Origin: an uncultured Saprospiraceae bacterium
Lineage (GTDB): Bacteria > Bacteroidota > Bacteroidia > Chitinophagales > Saprospiraceae
DNA: 64,000 nucleotides
Assembly: GCA_905480605.1 (NCBI GenBank)
Contig: CAJQRD010000011.1
Coordinates: forward strand, 1 to 64,000
Direction of reading: 5' to 3'
Shown: one piece after another, positions 34,756 through 44,290 of the stretch
Numbering within the stretch: the first letter of the stretch is position 1
Layout of the letters: every line of letters starts with the position of its first letter
Notes under the pieces: generated by a model
What the model was told of the DNA's origin: nothing
Seen by the model: the letters and a program-made list of their open reading frames with translations, nothing else
The model's database searches: none
Translations under genes and position numbers: made by a program

Positions 34756-35217
34756 TTGATAAAAAGACTTCAAAATAAAAATTTAAATATAGCAGAAAAA
34801 ATACGTTCTGTTTTTCAAGTATCATATGCTGTTGAAGCAAAGTTGTTAAATGCCATTGATTTTCCTCCTTTAAAACGAAGGCTGGAAAGTTATGTCGAGT
34901 GTGACAATGATTTTTTTGGTTATTTAGAAGATCAAGATCTAGCGGGAGTAGTAGAAATTAATCATAATGATGATTTCACTCATGTTCAAAGTTTAGTAGT
35001 GGATCCAAAGTTTTTTAGACAAGGCATTGCACAAAAGCTAATGCGATTTATTTTGAATTCATATGACACTAAACTTTTTATTGTTGAAACTGGAGTTGAA
35101 AATAAACCAGCTATTGCGTTATATGAAAAATTTGGCTTTATAGAAGTTAAACAGTGGGACACCAATCATGGTGTTAGAAAAATAAAACTTGAACTTGTAA
35201 GAAATAGTTATGCCTGA
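34756..35217 (+). CDS. GNAT-family N-acetyltransferase
   Basis: A 153-residue GNAT protein. The acetyl-CoA-binding motif A reads HVQSLVVDPKFFRQGIAQKLMRFIL (R/Q-x-x-G-x-A at RQGIAQ), followed by motif B-like IVETGVENKPAIALYEKFGFIEVKQWD. The start is TTG 34756 (LIKRLQNKNLN), since no in-frame ATG lies nearby. The substrate is unknown. It is a single gene between the glycan operon and the symporter. Confidence 0.8.
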   Translation: MIKRLQNKNLNIAEKIRSVFQVSYAVEAKLLNAIDFPPLKRRLESYVECDNDFFGYLEDQDLAGVVEINHNDDFTHVQSLVVDPKFFRQGIAQKLMRFILNSYDTKLFIVETGVENKPAIALYEKFGFIEVKQWDTNHGVRKIKLELVRNSYA

Positions 35218-35569
35218 CTTTTGATTAGATTTTATTTCCTAATTTTTATTTTTGAATATTTTTAAAAGAGTGGGATGTTGATGATAATTGAACCTTGATT
35301 GTCAAGGATTTTTTATTCTGGAAATAAAATCTAAATTTAGCTATCAATGACAACTCAATGCAATCTCAATTAATGTGAGATCTGGAGAATAGAGAATCAA
35401 TAAAAGTAACAATTCGTACTTTGGTTGGCGTATTTTATTTTAGGGCTTCTGTATATATTTTGAACGCTGAAAATATCAAGGGTATGCTAGACAATTATCT
35501 TTGTTTTTTTTAAATCAGATCACTATAAATTATAACGCAATAACTGTACTTTAGACACAAATATTAATT
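35218..35569. other. Intergenic region upstream of the symporter, 352 bp
   Basis: AT-rich and without open frames of note. TATCTTTG at 35496-35503 fits a Bacteroidota -7 box, but no convincing -33 box sits at the right distance. It probably carries the promoter of the symporter/thioredoxin operon. Confidence 0.4.
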
Positions 35570-37336
35570 ATGAATTTATCAGCACTCGATTGGGGTATTA
35601 TAATCTTGTTTTTTCTTGTTACTCTTGGTATCGGAATCTATGTTTCCAAGCAGTCAGGAAAAAGTGCAAAGGAGTTCTTTTTGTCAGGAAATAATATGCC
35701 TTGGTGGTTATTAGGCGTGTCAATGGTAGCCACGACATTTTCTGCAGATACGCCTAATTTGGTTTCTGACATTGTCAGACAAAATGGAGTAGCAGGTAAC
35801 TGGACATGGTGGGCATTTTTGTTGACAGGAATGTTAACGGTATTTGTATATGCCAAGTTATGGAGACGTTCAGGAATCATGACTGATTTAGAGTTTTATG
35901 AATTGAGATACTCAGGGAAGGCGGCGACTTTTCTCAGAGGTTTTAGAGCTATATATTTAGGTGTTTTTTTCAATGTTGTTGTGATGGCAACCGTTATGCT
36001 AGCTGGTATTAAAATTGGCGGAGTAATGCTAGGACTCTCACCTATAAAAACGGTGTTACTTGTTTCAGTAGTTACCGTGGTTTATTCGTCACTGGGAGGA
36101 TTACGGGGTGTAATCCTAACCGACTTCTTCCAGTTTGTTTTAAGTATGATAGGAATGATTGCGGGTGCTATATATATTGTGACAATGCCTGAGATCGATG
36201 GGTTGTCCAATTTGGTGAGCCATCCCAATGTGATTGATAAATTGGATTTCTTTCCAGATTTTTCAGATCCCAATGTTGCTATTCCATTGTTTATAATTCC
36301 AATTGCCGTTCAGTGGTGGAATGTATGGTATCCTGGAGCGGAACCAGGAGGCGGCGGTTACATAGCTCAACGTATGTTATCGGCACGTGATGAAGATTCT
36401 GCAGTAAAGGCGACTTTATTTTTTAATGTAGCGCATTATGCATTGCGACCTTGGCCATGGATTGTTATTGCCTTGGCGTCTTTGATTGTTTTTCCGGATT
36501 TGGAAAATATAAGAGCAAGCTTCCCAAATGTAGATCCAAGTATAGTAGCACATGATTTGGCATTTCCAGCGATGTTGACTTACTTGCCACATGGCTTATT
36601 AGGATTGATCATAGCATCACTTATTGCAGCTTTGATGTCTACTATCAGTACCCACCTCAACTGGGGCTCATCTTATATTGTAAATGACTTTTATAAGAGA
36701 TTTGTACATAAGGAGGCTACAGAAAAGCAGCAAGTATTGGTCGGTCGTATTTCTACTGTTTCCTTGATGGTTTTAGCAGCGGTATTCGCTCTGTATCTAA
36801 CCAGTGCATTCGAAGTCTTTAATTTAATCTTACAAATAGGTGCCGGCACTGGTTTGATTTTTATCTTAAGATGGTTTTGGTGGCGTGTAAATGCACAGGC
36901 AGAAATAGTAGCTATGGTTGTTTCTTTCTTAATGGCATTTTACTTTATGAAAGGCTATGAAGGTGATATGTTGGATTACCAGAAAATGTTGACAGGAATT
37001 GGTGTAACAACTATTGCTTGGCTGGCAACTATCTTTTTGACACCAAAGACAGATATGAAAACTTTGTCCTCTTTTTTCAAATTGACAAGACCCCATGCTA
37101 TGGGGTGGAAACCGGTTGTTTCAACATTAAACGCACAAGAGGTAGAAGCAATCTATAATATTACAAAGAGTAGTTTGTCAAAGGAGGTAGGCATGATGTT
37201 TTTGGGTTGTATCATGGTGTATTCTGCTTTGTTTGGGATTGGATCAATAATTTACGGCAATATTATTACTGCAATAATATTATGCTTAGTATCTATTTTT
37301 ATAGGCGTGATTTTATTTAGACTGATAAAAAAATAA
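35570..37336 (+). CDS. Sodium:solute symporter (SSS/SLC5 family)
   Basis: A 588-residue inner-membrane transporter with about 13-14 transmembrane helices, typical of SSS/SLC5 proteins. Recognisable regions are LDWGIIILFFLVTLGIGIYVSKQSGKSAKEFFLSGNNMPWWLLGVSMVATTFSADTP at the N-terminus, YSSLGGLRGVILTDFFQFVL, and the SLIAALMSTISTHLNWGSSYIVNDFYKRF sodium-site helix. The position inside an amino-sugar region suggests uptake of GlcNAc or a related sugar across the inner membrane. A thioredoxin-like lipoprotein gene starts 2 bp after its stop, so the two are co-transcribed. Substrate is inferred from context only. Confidence 0.92.
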   Translation: MNLSALDWGIIILFFLVTLGIGIYVSKQSGKSAKEFFLSGNNMPWWLLGVSMVATTFSADTPNLVSDIVRQNGVAGNWTWWAFLLTGMLTVFVYAKLWRRSGIMTDLEFYELRYSGKAATFLRGFRAIYLGVFFNVVVMATVMLAGIKIGGVMLGLSPIKTVLLVSVVTVVYSSLGGLRGVILTDFFQFVLSMIGMIAGAIYIVTMPEIDGLSNLVSHPNVIDKLDFFPDFSDPNVAIPLFIIPIAVQWWNVWYPGAEPGGGGYIAQRMLSARDEDSAVKATLFFNVAHYALRPWPWIVIALASLIVFPDLENIRASFPNVDPSIVAHDLAFPAMLTYLPHGLLGLIIASLIAALMSTISTHLNWGSSYIVNDFYKRFVHKEATEKQQVLVGRISTVSLMVLAAVFALYLTSAFEVFNLILQIGAGTGLIFILRWFWWRVNAQAEIVAMVVSFLMAFYFMKGYEGDMLDYQKMLTGIGVTTIAWLATIFLTPKTDMKTLSSFFKLTRPHAMGWKPVVSTLNAQEVEAIYNITKSSLSKEVGMMFLGCIMVYSALFGIGSIIYGNIITAIILCLVSIFIGVILFRLIKK

Positions 37337-37338
37337 AT

Positions 37339-38799
37339 ATGATTTATACCAGATTCTTGTTGCTATTGATATCTACTTTATTTTTAGCTTGTTCAAGTCA
37401 GTCAGTTGATTACTCTACTGCTATTGTTAATGGCAAGATTGTAGGATATCAGGGGCAAGATCTTTTTGTTTCAAATCCGATTAACGGAAGTGGTTACGAG
37501 GGATATAAAGACAAGGTGGACGTAAAACAGGATGGCACATTTAGTGCTAGTATAAATTTGTCTAAGGCTTCACTGGTGACATTTACAATGCCGAGACTTT
37601 TTAAGCATTTGGTAATACTTGAACCTAAAAAAAATTATGATGTAAAAATTGATGGGCGCAGTGTCAATTCTGTTTTTACTTTTAATGATGAATCAAACGC
37701 AATTCAGGATTTGTATGCTGGTTTTGATAATCCAGATTACATTTCTAAAAATATGCCGTCTATTAATTCATCAATGACGATTAAGGATTACAATGGTATG
37801 TTTGACAGACCTTTTGAAAACGAAATTTATCAATTGGAAACACTTGCTCAATCAGGCCAGGTTTCTGATGATGTAGTGACATTGATAAAAGCTGATCGTG
37901 AAGTTTTTAGAGCAGCAAGAAAAGGTGATTTGGCATGGCGCTTGACTAGAAATAAAAGCGTTTTGGATGAAAAGACAAAATCGTTTTGGAAACATATTCT
38001 TGAGGAGACTCCTATCACAAATGAGTATATGTCTTCATCGTGGTTCTTGTCTTATGCGATGTCATATGTAAGAGGGAAGAAAGTAGGGGAGACTACATTC
38101 AATCCAAGTGCTCAGCACCAATTGGAAAGAGGAACTGAGCGTTTGTCATTGTTTATGAATGGGTTTGAAACATATCTAAATGGCAGCACACAAGAAATGG
38201 CCATGGCGAATTATTTGCACAAAGAAAGTGGAAATCAACGAAATGAAAAAGAATGTATAGCCTTATACAATAACCTCAAAGCAAAGAATAAAAATAATCA
38301 GTTTGATAAATATCTTAAACCTAATATTGATGCTATTGAAGAATACTATAGGGTGATTGATTCAGACTTTGCTGAAGGAATAAATTTTATTGAAAACCCA
38401 CAAGCGATTAATTCTATTTCTGAGTTGAATCAATACTTTAAGGGCAAAAAATTATATTTGGATGTTTGGGCAAGTTGGTGTGGTCCATGTCGTCGAGAGT
38501 TTTCATACAACAAAGACTTAAAGCCAATGTTGAAGAAAAATGATGTTGTTCCCATTTATATCAGTACTGACAAGCCAAAAGATCTTGAAAAATGGAAACG
38601 ATTTATCAAACAATACGACCTAAAAGGCTACCACATCAATGCTTCAAATAACTTAAAAGTGGATATTCAACGGTACTATGGTGGTGGATTAAGAATTCCT
38701 TATTACTTATTGGTCAACGAGTCTGGCGAAGTTGCTGTCAATCATGCTGCAAGGCCATCACAATTGGATAAGTTGACTGGACAGGTCAAGGGTTTATAG
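37339..38799 (+). CDS. Thioredoxin-like (TlpA/AhpC-TSA) lipoprotein
   Basis: A 486-residue periplasmic lipoprotein with lipobox FLACSSQ (Cys about 18). An N-terminal DUF4369-like region (about 25-110, with IVNGKIVGYQGQDLFVSN and VDVKQDGTFSASINL) and a long helical middle precede a C-terminal thioredoxin fold. The redox centre is WASWCGPCRREF (C381-G-P-C384) and the cis-Pro is in RIPYYLLVNESG. Such fusions are abundant in Bacteroidota and probably reduce disulfides in envelope proteins. It shares a transcript with the symporter (2-bp gap). Confidence 0.9.
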   Translation: MIYTRFLLLLISTLFLACSSQSVDYSTAIVNGKIVGYQGQDLFVSNPINGSGYEGYKDKVDVKQDGTFSASINLSKASLVTFTMPRLFKHLVILEPKKNYDVKIDGRSVNSVFTFNDESNAIQDLYAGFDNPDYISKNMPSINSSMTIKDYNGMFDRPFENEIYQLETLAQSGQVSDDVVTLIKADREVFRAARKGDLAWRLTRNKSVLDEKTKSFWKHILEETPITNEYMSSSWFLSYAMSYVRGKKVGETTFNPSAQHQLERGTERLSLFMNGFETYLNGSTQEMAMANYLHKESGNQRNEKECIALYNNLKAKNKNNQFDKYLKPNIDAIEEYYRVIDSDFAEGINFIENPQAINSISELNQYFKGKKLYLDVWASWCGPCRREFSYNKDLKPMLKKNDVVPIYISTDKPKDLEKWKRFIKQYDLKGYHINASNNLKVDIQRYYGGGLRIPYYLLVNESGEVAVNHAARPSQLDKLTGQVKGL

Positions 38800-38918
38800 T
38801 TCTTCTTCTTACTCTGTTTATATTTTGGCTCTGGCTCTTAAGATTGAGTCAAAGAGAGGAGTCTTTGAATTTAAAAATGAACCAGGAGTATAGTAAAATG
38901 TTTCAGTAGGATTATTGA

Positions 38919-39146
38919 ATTCAACTTTCTTACACTGATTATAATATCCCTACTTTTGATGGACTTACAGAAGGGAGTTTTTATGGTCTTAACGTTGCTC
39001 CCTGGATTGGCAATAAAGTGAAGGTAGGAGTTAAAGTTGCATTGGGTCATACACATGGCGATGGAGGTAGTTCTCCTTCACTTAACTCATTTGGACTTTT
39101 TTCTACTCTAATCTATATTCGAATACTCTTATACAAAATAAAGTAA
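38919..39146 (+). pseudogene. Orphan C-terminal fragment of an outer-membrane-like protein
   Basis: A frame of 75 codons without start runs from just after a TGA (38916-38918) to TAA 39144-39146. It reads QLSYTDYNIPTFDGL, then YGLNVAPWIGNKVKVGVKV and ALGHTHGDGGSSPSL. The alternating aromatic/polar pattern looks like beta-barrel strands, and the amino-acid usage is clearly protein-like. No start, promoter or upstream part is visible, so this is probably the tail of a deleted gene. The rest of the 38800-39341 interval shows nothing else. Confidence 0.5.
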
Positions 39147-39341
39147 TTTCATGTGATAAATATGAAGGTCGTTACTACTCTTTTTATAAAGTAAATTGTT
39201 TTAATTATTTGTTTATTCACACATCTATTCCTTCATTCAATCAATACCAATATCCTCTAACAATTTAAGTTAGTTGTACTTAAGAAATAATTATTTTGAA
39301 TTCTTCATTATTTCTAAATAGATTTATAGAAAATTATTAAT

Positions 39342-39911
39342 ATGAAGTATCTAAAATATCTTTTGGGTTTAATTCTATTGCTGGTGATTATATTTTTTGC
39401 AAAAGGACTACTAACGCCTTCTATATATTATGAAAGTGAAGTTACTGTAGATAAACCAGCTAATGAATCATGGGCTGTTATGTCTGATGAGGCTAATTTG
39501 CCTAAATGGATAAAGGGTTTTAAACGGACTGAACATATTAGTGGTGATGTAAACCAAATTGGTGAGATTTCAAAAGTCTATGTTGAAGATCAAGGCCAAG
39601 AAATGATTATGGAACAAACCATAATTGATGTTCGGAAGAATGAACTACTAGCGATGTCGTTTAAGGCTGATTTTATGGATATGGAATATGATATGCTGTT
39701 TGATGAAAAAGACGGCAAAACTACTATTAAGACAAAATCAACGACTGTTGGAAATGGTATATTTGCAAAATCCCTGGGTTCCTTTATGACAAGTTCTATG
39801 AAGACGATGGAAGATGCTAATTTGGAAAGTTTAAAAAAGCTGATTGAAGAAAATACAAAAGAATATTTTCAAGTTTCAAAAATAGATACTACACTTGAAA
39901 TGACTAAATAG
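39342..39911 (+). CDS. SRPBCC-domain membrane-anchored protein
   Basis: A 189-residue protein with an N-terminal membrane anchor (LKYLLGLILLLVIIFFAKGLL) and a START/polyketide-cyclase-like SRPBCC domain. The domain has YYESEVTVDKPANESWAVMSDEANLPKWIKGFKRTEHISGD, the typical strand-helix opening of these ligand-binding proteins, and ends in a long helix (FAKSLGSFMTSSMKTMEDANLESLKKLIEEN). It probably binds a lipophilic ligand at the membrane. Ligand unknown. A monocistronic gene followed by a repeat element starting 6 bp after the stop. Confidence 0.8.
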   Translation: MKYLKYLLGLILLLVIIFFAKGLLTPSIYYESEVTVDKPANESWAVMSDEANLPKWIKGFKRTEHISGDVNQIGEISKVYVEDQGQEMIMEQTIIDVRKNELLAMSFKADFMDMEYDMLFDEKDGKTTIKTKSTTVGNGIFAKSLGSFMTSSMKTMEDANLESLKKLIEENTKEYFQVSKIDTTLEMTK

Positions 39912-39916
39912 TTTTA

Positions 39917-40200
39917 CCTAAAAACGAAATTAGGTTGTACTCAATATTTAATTTTTAAAAGAGAGATGTATTGTCTGTTATTAATCGGCATTCTGAATTT
40001 TAGGTATGAATGAATGATCTCGAAAAGTGAAGTACGGAGTGCTTCAAATAAATGAACCACGAAATAGGTTGTTGAGCCGAACCTAGCTGCCCACCCGCTA
40101 TCGCTGTTCTTTCACTTCGATTTCTTACTGAACTCGAATGCTATCACAGATTATTCACTCATACTTGTTTAGTTTTTTAATTTTTTGGAGCCATTAAGAA
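39917..40200. mobile_element. Partial relative of the 51.5-kb MITE-like element
   Basis: Starting 6 bp after the SRPBCC stop, CCTAAAAACGAAATTAGGTTGTAC resembles the left end of the element at 51494 (CCGAATAGCGCATTTAGGTTGCAC). Downstream, AATCGGCATTCTGAATTTTAGGT (39983-40005) is identical in both. CTTGTTTAG-TTTTTAATT-TTTGGA-CC-TTAAGAA (about 40164-40200) also matches 51643-51679. The middle differs in sequence and length, and no right terminal repeat is found, so this is a divergent or truncated copy. The rest of the gap up to 40467 shows no gene. Confidence 0.65.
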
Positions 40201-40467
40201 TTAAGGAAGAGGCGGTAAAGAGAACATTAAGTGATCCTGGTGTAAAGATCTTTTATACTTAATTTAATTATTCTCTGTAGGATGGTATTTAATTTAATCA
40301 GAGAGAGAATTGTGTAAGCAAACTCTTGAGGAACTGGTTATATTATTTTTCATTATAAATAATTGAACGCATCATTAGATTGGAAATAATGCTTCATTGG
40401 TCAGTAATATGCCTATTATTACTATTGTAGTCAATTTATCAAATTATATCTTTAAGTAATTCGCATA

Positions 40468-41628
40468 ATGAAAAAATTAGTTATAATTCTAGGAGTTCTG
40501 TTTATAATTTCTAGCTGTAAGGAACATAAAGTAGAGAATAATCAAGTAGTATCTTCAATCAATAATTGGGAATTTGGTGCTTTTGAAAAAGTGGATAGTC
40601 TAAATCCTATTTTAAATCCTTCACCAGAGTTGAAATTTAATTGCCCAATTTCTAACAGAGAAATGTACTGGGAGGAAAGGAATGTACTAAACCCATCAGC
40701 AGTCGTAAAAGGCGATAAAGTATATATGTTTTATAGAGCACAAGATTTAAATGGCACCTCTCGAATTGGATTGGCTACAAGTACAGATGGTCTTCATTTT
40801 GAGAAATCTCCTGCACCTGTATTTTATCCAGATAACGATTCGATGAAAGTGTATGAATGGAATTACAAGAAATTCAAGAGTGGTAAACTTGAGGAAGATT
40901 GTGTAAGTTGTTACTTTGATGGGGTAGAAGATCCAAGAATTGTAGAGAGTATTGATGGTAAATATATCATGACATACACTTCTTATGATGGTAAAACAGC
41001 TAGGCTAAGTATTGCATCTTCAAGTGACTTAACGTCATGGACAAAACATGGATTGGTTTTAAAAGGGGCAAAATATAAGGACAGATGGTCTAAGGCTGGA
41101 GCTATTGTTGTTGAATTAATAGATGGTAAGAATGTTGCCAAAAAGATAAACGGAAAATATTGGATGTATTTTGGTGATACCAATATATTTCTAGCGAGCT
41201 CAAAAGATCTGATCAAGTGGGAAGTTTGTGAAAATGAGGAAAGTAAGAAAATGATTTCAGTTTTGCATCCGCGGATGGGTTACTTTGACAGCAGGCTTGT
41301 AGAACCTGGTCCTTATGCATTGTATAAAGATGAGGGGATTTTGCTAATTTACAATGGAAGTAATGCGGCCAACTTTAATGATCCTAAATTATCAAAATTT
41401 ACCTATGCCGCCGGACAAGCTTTGTTTGATAAAAACGCGCCGCATAAGTTAATTGACAGATCGGAAAGTTATTTTATTCACCCTGACAAGGATTATGAGA
41501 AAGTTGGTGAAGTTAATGAAGTTTGCTTTGTTGAAGGAATGGTATATTTTAAAAACAAATGGTTTCTTTATTATGGTACTGCTGATTCTAAAATTGCAGT
41601 TGCTGTAAATAGTGAGAGTCATAATTAG
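40468..41628 (+). CDS. GH130-like five-bladed beta-propeller glycosidase, lipoprotein
   Basis: A 386-residue lipoprotein (LGVLFIISSCKEH lipobox) with a five-bladed propeller of the GH43/GH130 type. ERNVLNPSAVVKGDKVYMFYRAQD, IGLATSTDGLHFEK, GVEDPRIVESIDGKYIMTYTSYDG and RWSKAGAIVVELIDGK with KYWMYFGD recur as blade motifs. The NPSAVV and EDPRI segments match GH130, which contains mannoside phosphorylases and beta-mannosidases. Export as a lipoprotein argues for a hydrolase rather than a cytosolic phosphorylase. With GH20 nearby, mannose-GlcNAc glycans are a possible substrate, which is inferred. It is monocistronic. Confidence 0.75.
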   Translation: MKKLVIILGVLFIISSCKEHKVENNQVVSSINNWEFGAFEKVDSLNPILNPSPELKFNCPISNREMYWEERNVLNPSAVVKGDKVYMFYRAQDLNGTSRIGLATSTDGLHFEKSPAPVFYPDNDSMKVYEWNYKKFKSGKLEEDCVSCYFDGVEDPRIVESIDGKYIMTYTSYDGKTARLSIASSSDLTSWTKHGLVLKGAKYKDRWSKAGAIVVELIDGKNVAKKINGKYWMYFGDTNIFLASSKDLIKWEVCENEESKKMISVLHPRMGYFDSRLVEPGPYALYKDEGILLIYNGSNAANFNDPKLSKFTYAAGQALFDKNAPHKLIDRSESYFIHPDKDYEKVGEVNEVCFVEGMVYFKNKWFLYYGTADSKIAVAVNSESHN

Positions 41629-41747
41629 AAAATAAAATATTATAGATAAGTAGCTACTCATCACATTGGGGTTTTTAACCATAGTTTTATGGTGCTTGGC
41701 AATTTATAATATTACAAGTTCAAGAATTGTAAAATCTAATATGAAGC

Positions 41748-42110
41748 TTGTATGGCTTTTGGCTGTTTTGTTTTTGCCAATTCTATGATCAATTATTTAT
41801 TTTCAAGTTAGAGGGAAGTTCAAATTCTGTAATTGATACGATCGTAGAAAATAGATTGGTAAAATACTATCTTGAATATACCCAAGATTTTCCATTGATT
41901 AAGTTAGATGAAAATGATAATGTTAAGATATATGCCATTAAATATGGACCAATTAGTTATGTGGGAAAACCAGAATTCGTATACCCACTTTGTTTTAATT
42001 TGAATGAATTAACGGATGAAAATATAACAATTGATTATTCAGGAAAACAAAGGAGACCTGTTAAAATTTATCGGAATCTATTGAATAGAATAAAAGGATT
42101 AAATAATTAA
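41748..42110 (+). CDS. Hypothetical protein, probably frameshifted near its start
   Basis: A 120-residue frame, with only a TTG start available, has a coding-like C-terminal part (NRLVKYYLEYTQDFPLIKLDENDNVKIYAIKYGPISYVGK through KIYRNLLNRIKGLNN). Its first 15 residues lie beside an ATG at 41741 in another frame that encodes a signal-like MKLVWLLAVLFLPIL before stopping. A one-base change in the T-rich GTTTTGTTTTT stretch (about 41763-41775) would join the two into a secreted protein. I do not recognise the family. It is either a recent pseudogene or a sequencing error. Confidence 0.45.
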   Translation: MYGFWLFCFCQFYDQLFIFKLEGSSNSVIDTIVENRLVKYYLEYTQDFPLIKLDENDNVKIYAIKYGPISYVGKPEFVYPLCFNLNELTDENITIDYSGKQRRPVKIYRNLLNRIKGLNN

Positions 42111-42119
42111 ATAGGCCTG

Positions 42120-42713
42120 TCAATTTGTTTTAAGCCACCCTGTAATACTCATCCTAGGTTTGTGACTGAGTAAAACTTCATGCTCTAGTTCACTGCTTTT
42201 GAAAAACACACACTTGCCATTTTGAGGAGAAATTATTTGAGAATTATCTTGATGGTAAATACACAACTCTCCACCATCCTCTGAAATCCAATCCTCATTC
42301 AAATACATAATCATGGAATAGGCTCTTTTTTGATCGTCTACAAATTGATCAAGATGCCTTTTGTAAGAGGTGCCTTTGTCATAATATGCATAATGAAATT
42401 CATATCCAGTAATTCCAGTATAACAAGTCATGTTAAGGTATTTTATAAAGCCATCAATGAGGTCAAAAAATCCATTTTCGTGAATGTTATTGTGCTTTCT
42501 GTCTAACCAGTAAATAATATCACTGCGTATTGATTTGTTGGTTTGTAAATTGGTACTGCTGCCAATTCCAGCTACTTTAAATTGTTTTTCAAATAGCAGT
42601 AACAATAAATTTTCCCTTAGATTATTTGATAATTCTGTGTTTAGGAAATTATTATTTAAACCCACTCGGTCTTTTAAAAAACTAGAAATAATAGATTCAA
42701 ATGCTTGCTCCAA
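42120..42713 (-). CDS. Fe(II)/2-oxoglutarate oxygenase, prolyl-hydroxylase type
   Basis: A 197-residue 2OG-Fe(II) oxygenase. The metal ligands are H and D in YKRHLDQFVDD and a distal His in SSELEHEVLLSHKPRMSITGWLKTN, where the Arg in PRMSITGW binds 2-oxoglutarate. GGELCIYH and NGKCVFFKS are the usual core strands. It resembles the SM-20/P4H-like group that hydroxylates proteins or small molecules. The substrate is unknown. It converges on the hypothetical gene ending at 42110 with a 9-bp gap. Confidence 0.85.
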   Translation of the reverse strand: MEQAFESIISSFLKDRVGLNNNFLNTELSNNLRENLLLLLFEKQFKVAGIGSSTNLQTNKSIRSDIIYWLDRKHNNIHENGFFDLIDGFIKYLNMTCYTGITGYEFHYAYYDKGTSYKRHLDQFVDDQKRAYSMIMYLNEDWISEDGGELCIYHQDNSQIISPQNGKCVFFKSSELEHEVLLSHKPRMSITGWLKTN

Positions 42714-43165
42714 AATGAATTACTTAAATCTAAGGCAGCATAAAACTGTTAGATGTGTAATGTTACTCTTTAATAATTCGAAAACATAGTAAAATAACAT
42801 TTGCTTTTATTGTTTACCTAAATGTTTTTGAGGTTATATAATTGTAAGAGGCAACATTAATTTATCATTGGTTCTGTTTTTAGATAAATATTAATAACCA
42901 GTCAATTAACTATCAACCGCATTTTTTATACAGATGTATTTTAATAAGTTTGTTTTTGATTTTCTGTGTTGAACAGAAAGGCGAAACTTCTTGTGGTAAT
43001 TCTGTAGATTTTTAAAGATTACTTTTTTATGTTTTTTTTAGAGTAAAGAATATAAACAATGAATATAACTATTACAAAATTTTCTATCTTGGCAATCCTG
43101 AAAAAGTTATTTCTTTATAGATTAACTTTTTATATCAATTAGAGATAACAGCATAGCAATTATCA
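42714..43165. other. Intergenic region, 452 bp
   Basis: Very AT-rich spacer between divergent genes with no open frame or repeat worth reporting. TATCTTGG near 43084 is close to a -7 box for the phosphoesterase gene but imperfect. Confidence 0.4.
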
Positions 43166-44038
43166 ATGCCAAAATACTTACTCTTTATAATTTTAATAGT
43201 TTTAAACTCATGCATTGGGCATGACTATGTGGAATCCGTGGGCGAAGTGCCTATTGATATAAAATTGACTTCTAATTATTCTTTTTTTGTAGCTGGTCAT
43301 ACTTATGGAAATCCCATTACCTATCAGTATGGATTGCATCCTCCAGTTGTAGAGAAAATTCCATTTATAAACAAATACCCTGAGATGGATTTGGGCGTGT
43401 TGACAGGGGATGTAGTGCCTTTTACAACTGTAGAATATTGGGATGCAGCATTGACAGATATCGATAAATTTTCGAAACCAATTCATATCGCAGCAGGAAA
43501 CCATGATCGTGGTCCTGTGTTTGAAGATCTCTTTGAGTACTATTATTCTTTTTGGAATGAAGATGATATTTTCATTATACTTTCACCTACAAATTGGAAC
43601 ATAGAAGGAGAGCAGAAGGACTTTTTAATTGAGACTATTGACAATGCATTTTCATCCGCCAATAACATTTTTATTTTTTGTCATGAATTGATTTGGTGGG
43701 CACCAGATAATGAATTTGCAAATGTTAAAATAAACTATGCGCCTCAATATCCTGGAAAAACAAATTACTGGTCCGAGATAAGTCCTTATCTAGAATCAAT
43801 ACCAAAAAACGTTGTAATCTACGCTGGCGACTTGGGGGCCAATAATACGGTTACGCCATACATGTATTATAAATATCATAACATAACCTTAATCGCGAAT
43901 GGGGTAGGTGGCGGACAGCAAGACAATATCATTGTGACCGAGGTTGACGAAGATGGTGGCCTGGATTTTAAATTGCTAGGAATCAATCAAGTTACTCCTT
44001 ATGAAATTGAGAATTTGAAAGATTATAAATTACCATAA
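43166..44038 (+). CDS. Calcineurin-like metallophosphoesterase lipoprotein
   Basis: A 290-residue lipoprotein (LLFIILIVLNSCIGHD). The calcineurin-like motifs are partly altered: FFVAGHTYGNP replaces the first GDxH motif, while DLGVLTGDVVPF (GDxV), IHIAAGNHDRGP (GNHD) and IFCHELIWW are present. The final GHxH site reads VVIYAGDLGANN. The GNHD and second aspartate are kept, so a metallophosphoesterase fold is clear, but loss of the first and last His ligands may weaken or change activity. The substrate is unknown. Single gene. Confidence 0.75.
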   Translation: MPKYLLFIILIVLNSCIGHDYVESVGEVPIDIKLTSNYSFFVAGHTYGNPITYQYGLHPPVVEKIPFINKYPEMDLGVLTGDVVPFTTVEYWDAALTDIDKFSKPIHIAAGNHDRGPVFEDLFEYYYSFWNEDDIFIILSPTNWNIEGEQKDFLIETIDNAFSSANNIFIFCHELIWWAPDNEFANVKINYAPQYPGKTNYWSEISPYLESIPKNVVIYAGDLGANNTVTPYMYYKYHNITLIANGVGGGQQDNIIVTEVDEDGGLDFKLLGINQVTPYEIENLKDYKLP

Positions 44039-44290
44039 AACAGCTAACAGCTTTAATTACAATCAAAGCTTTAGTAAAGTTGTAGATTATATACAAATGC
44101 ATGATGGACAATCTTGGTATTGATTATGCTGGTCATAAAACATGCACGTGATGAGATTACAGTTTTCTTGATCTTGATTACTTATTTCTAGTTCTTCGTA
44201 ATTGGTGGCAGTAAATAACTTATTGAAATCAAAGAATTTGCCGTTTGAAAATGTATTCTCTATTCAAATCTTTGTAAATTAAATGCACTT

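Noticed and set aside
40040-40150. tRNA or other structured RNA in the non-coding stretch
   Set aside because: GC-rich pieces and short stems are present, but no cloverleaf, anticodon arm or T-loop pattern can be drawn.
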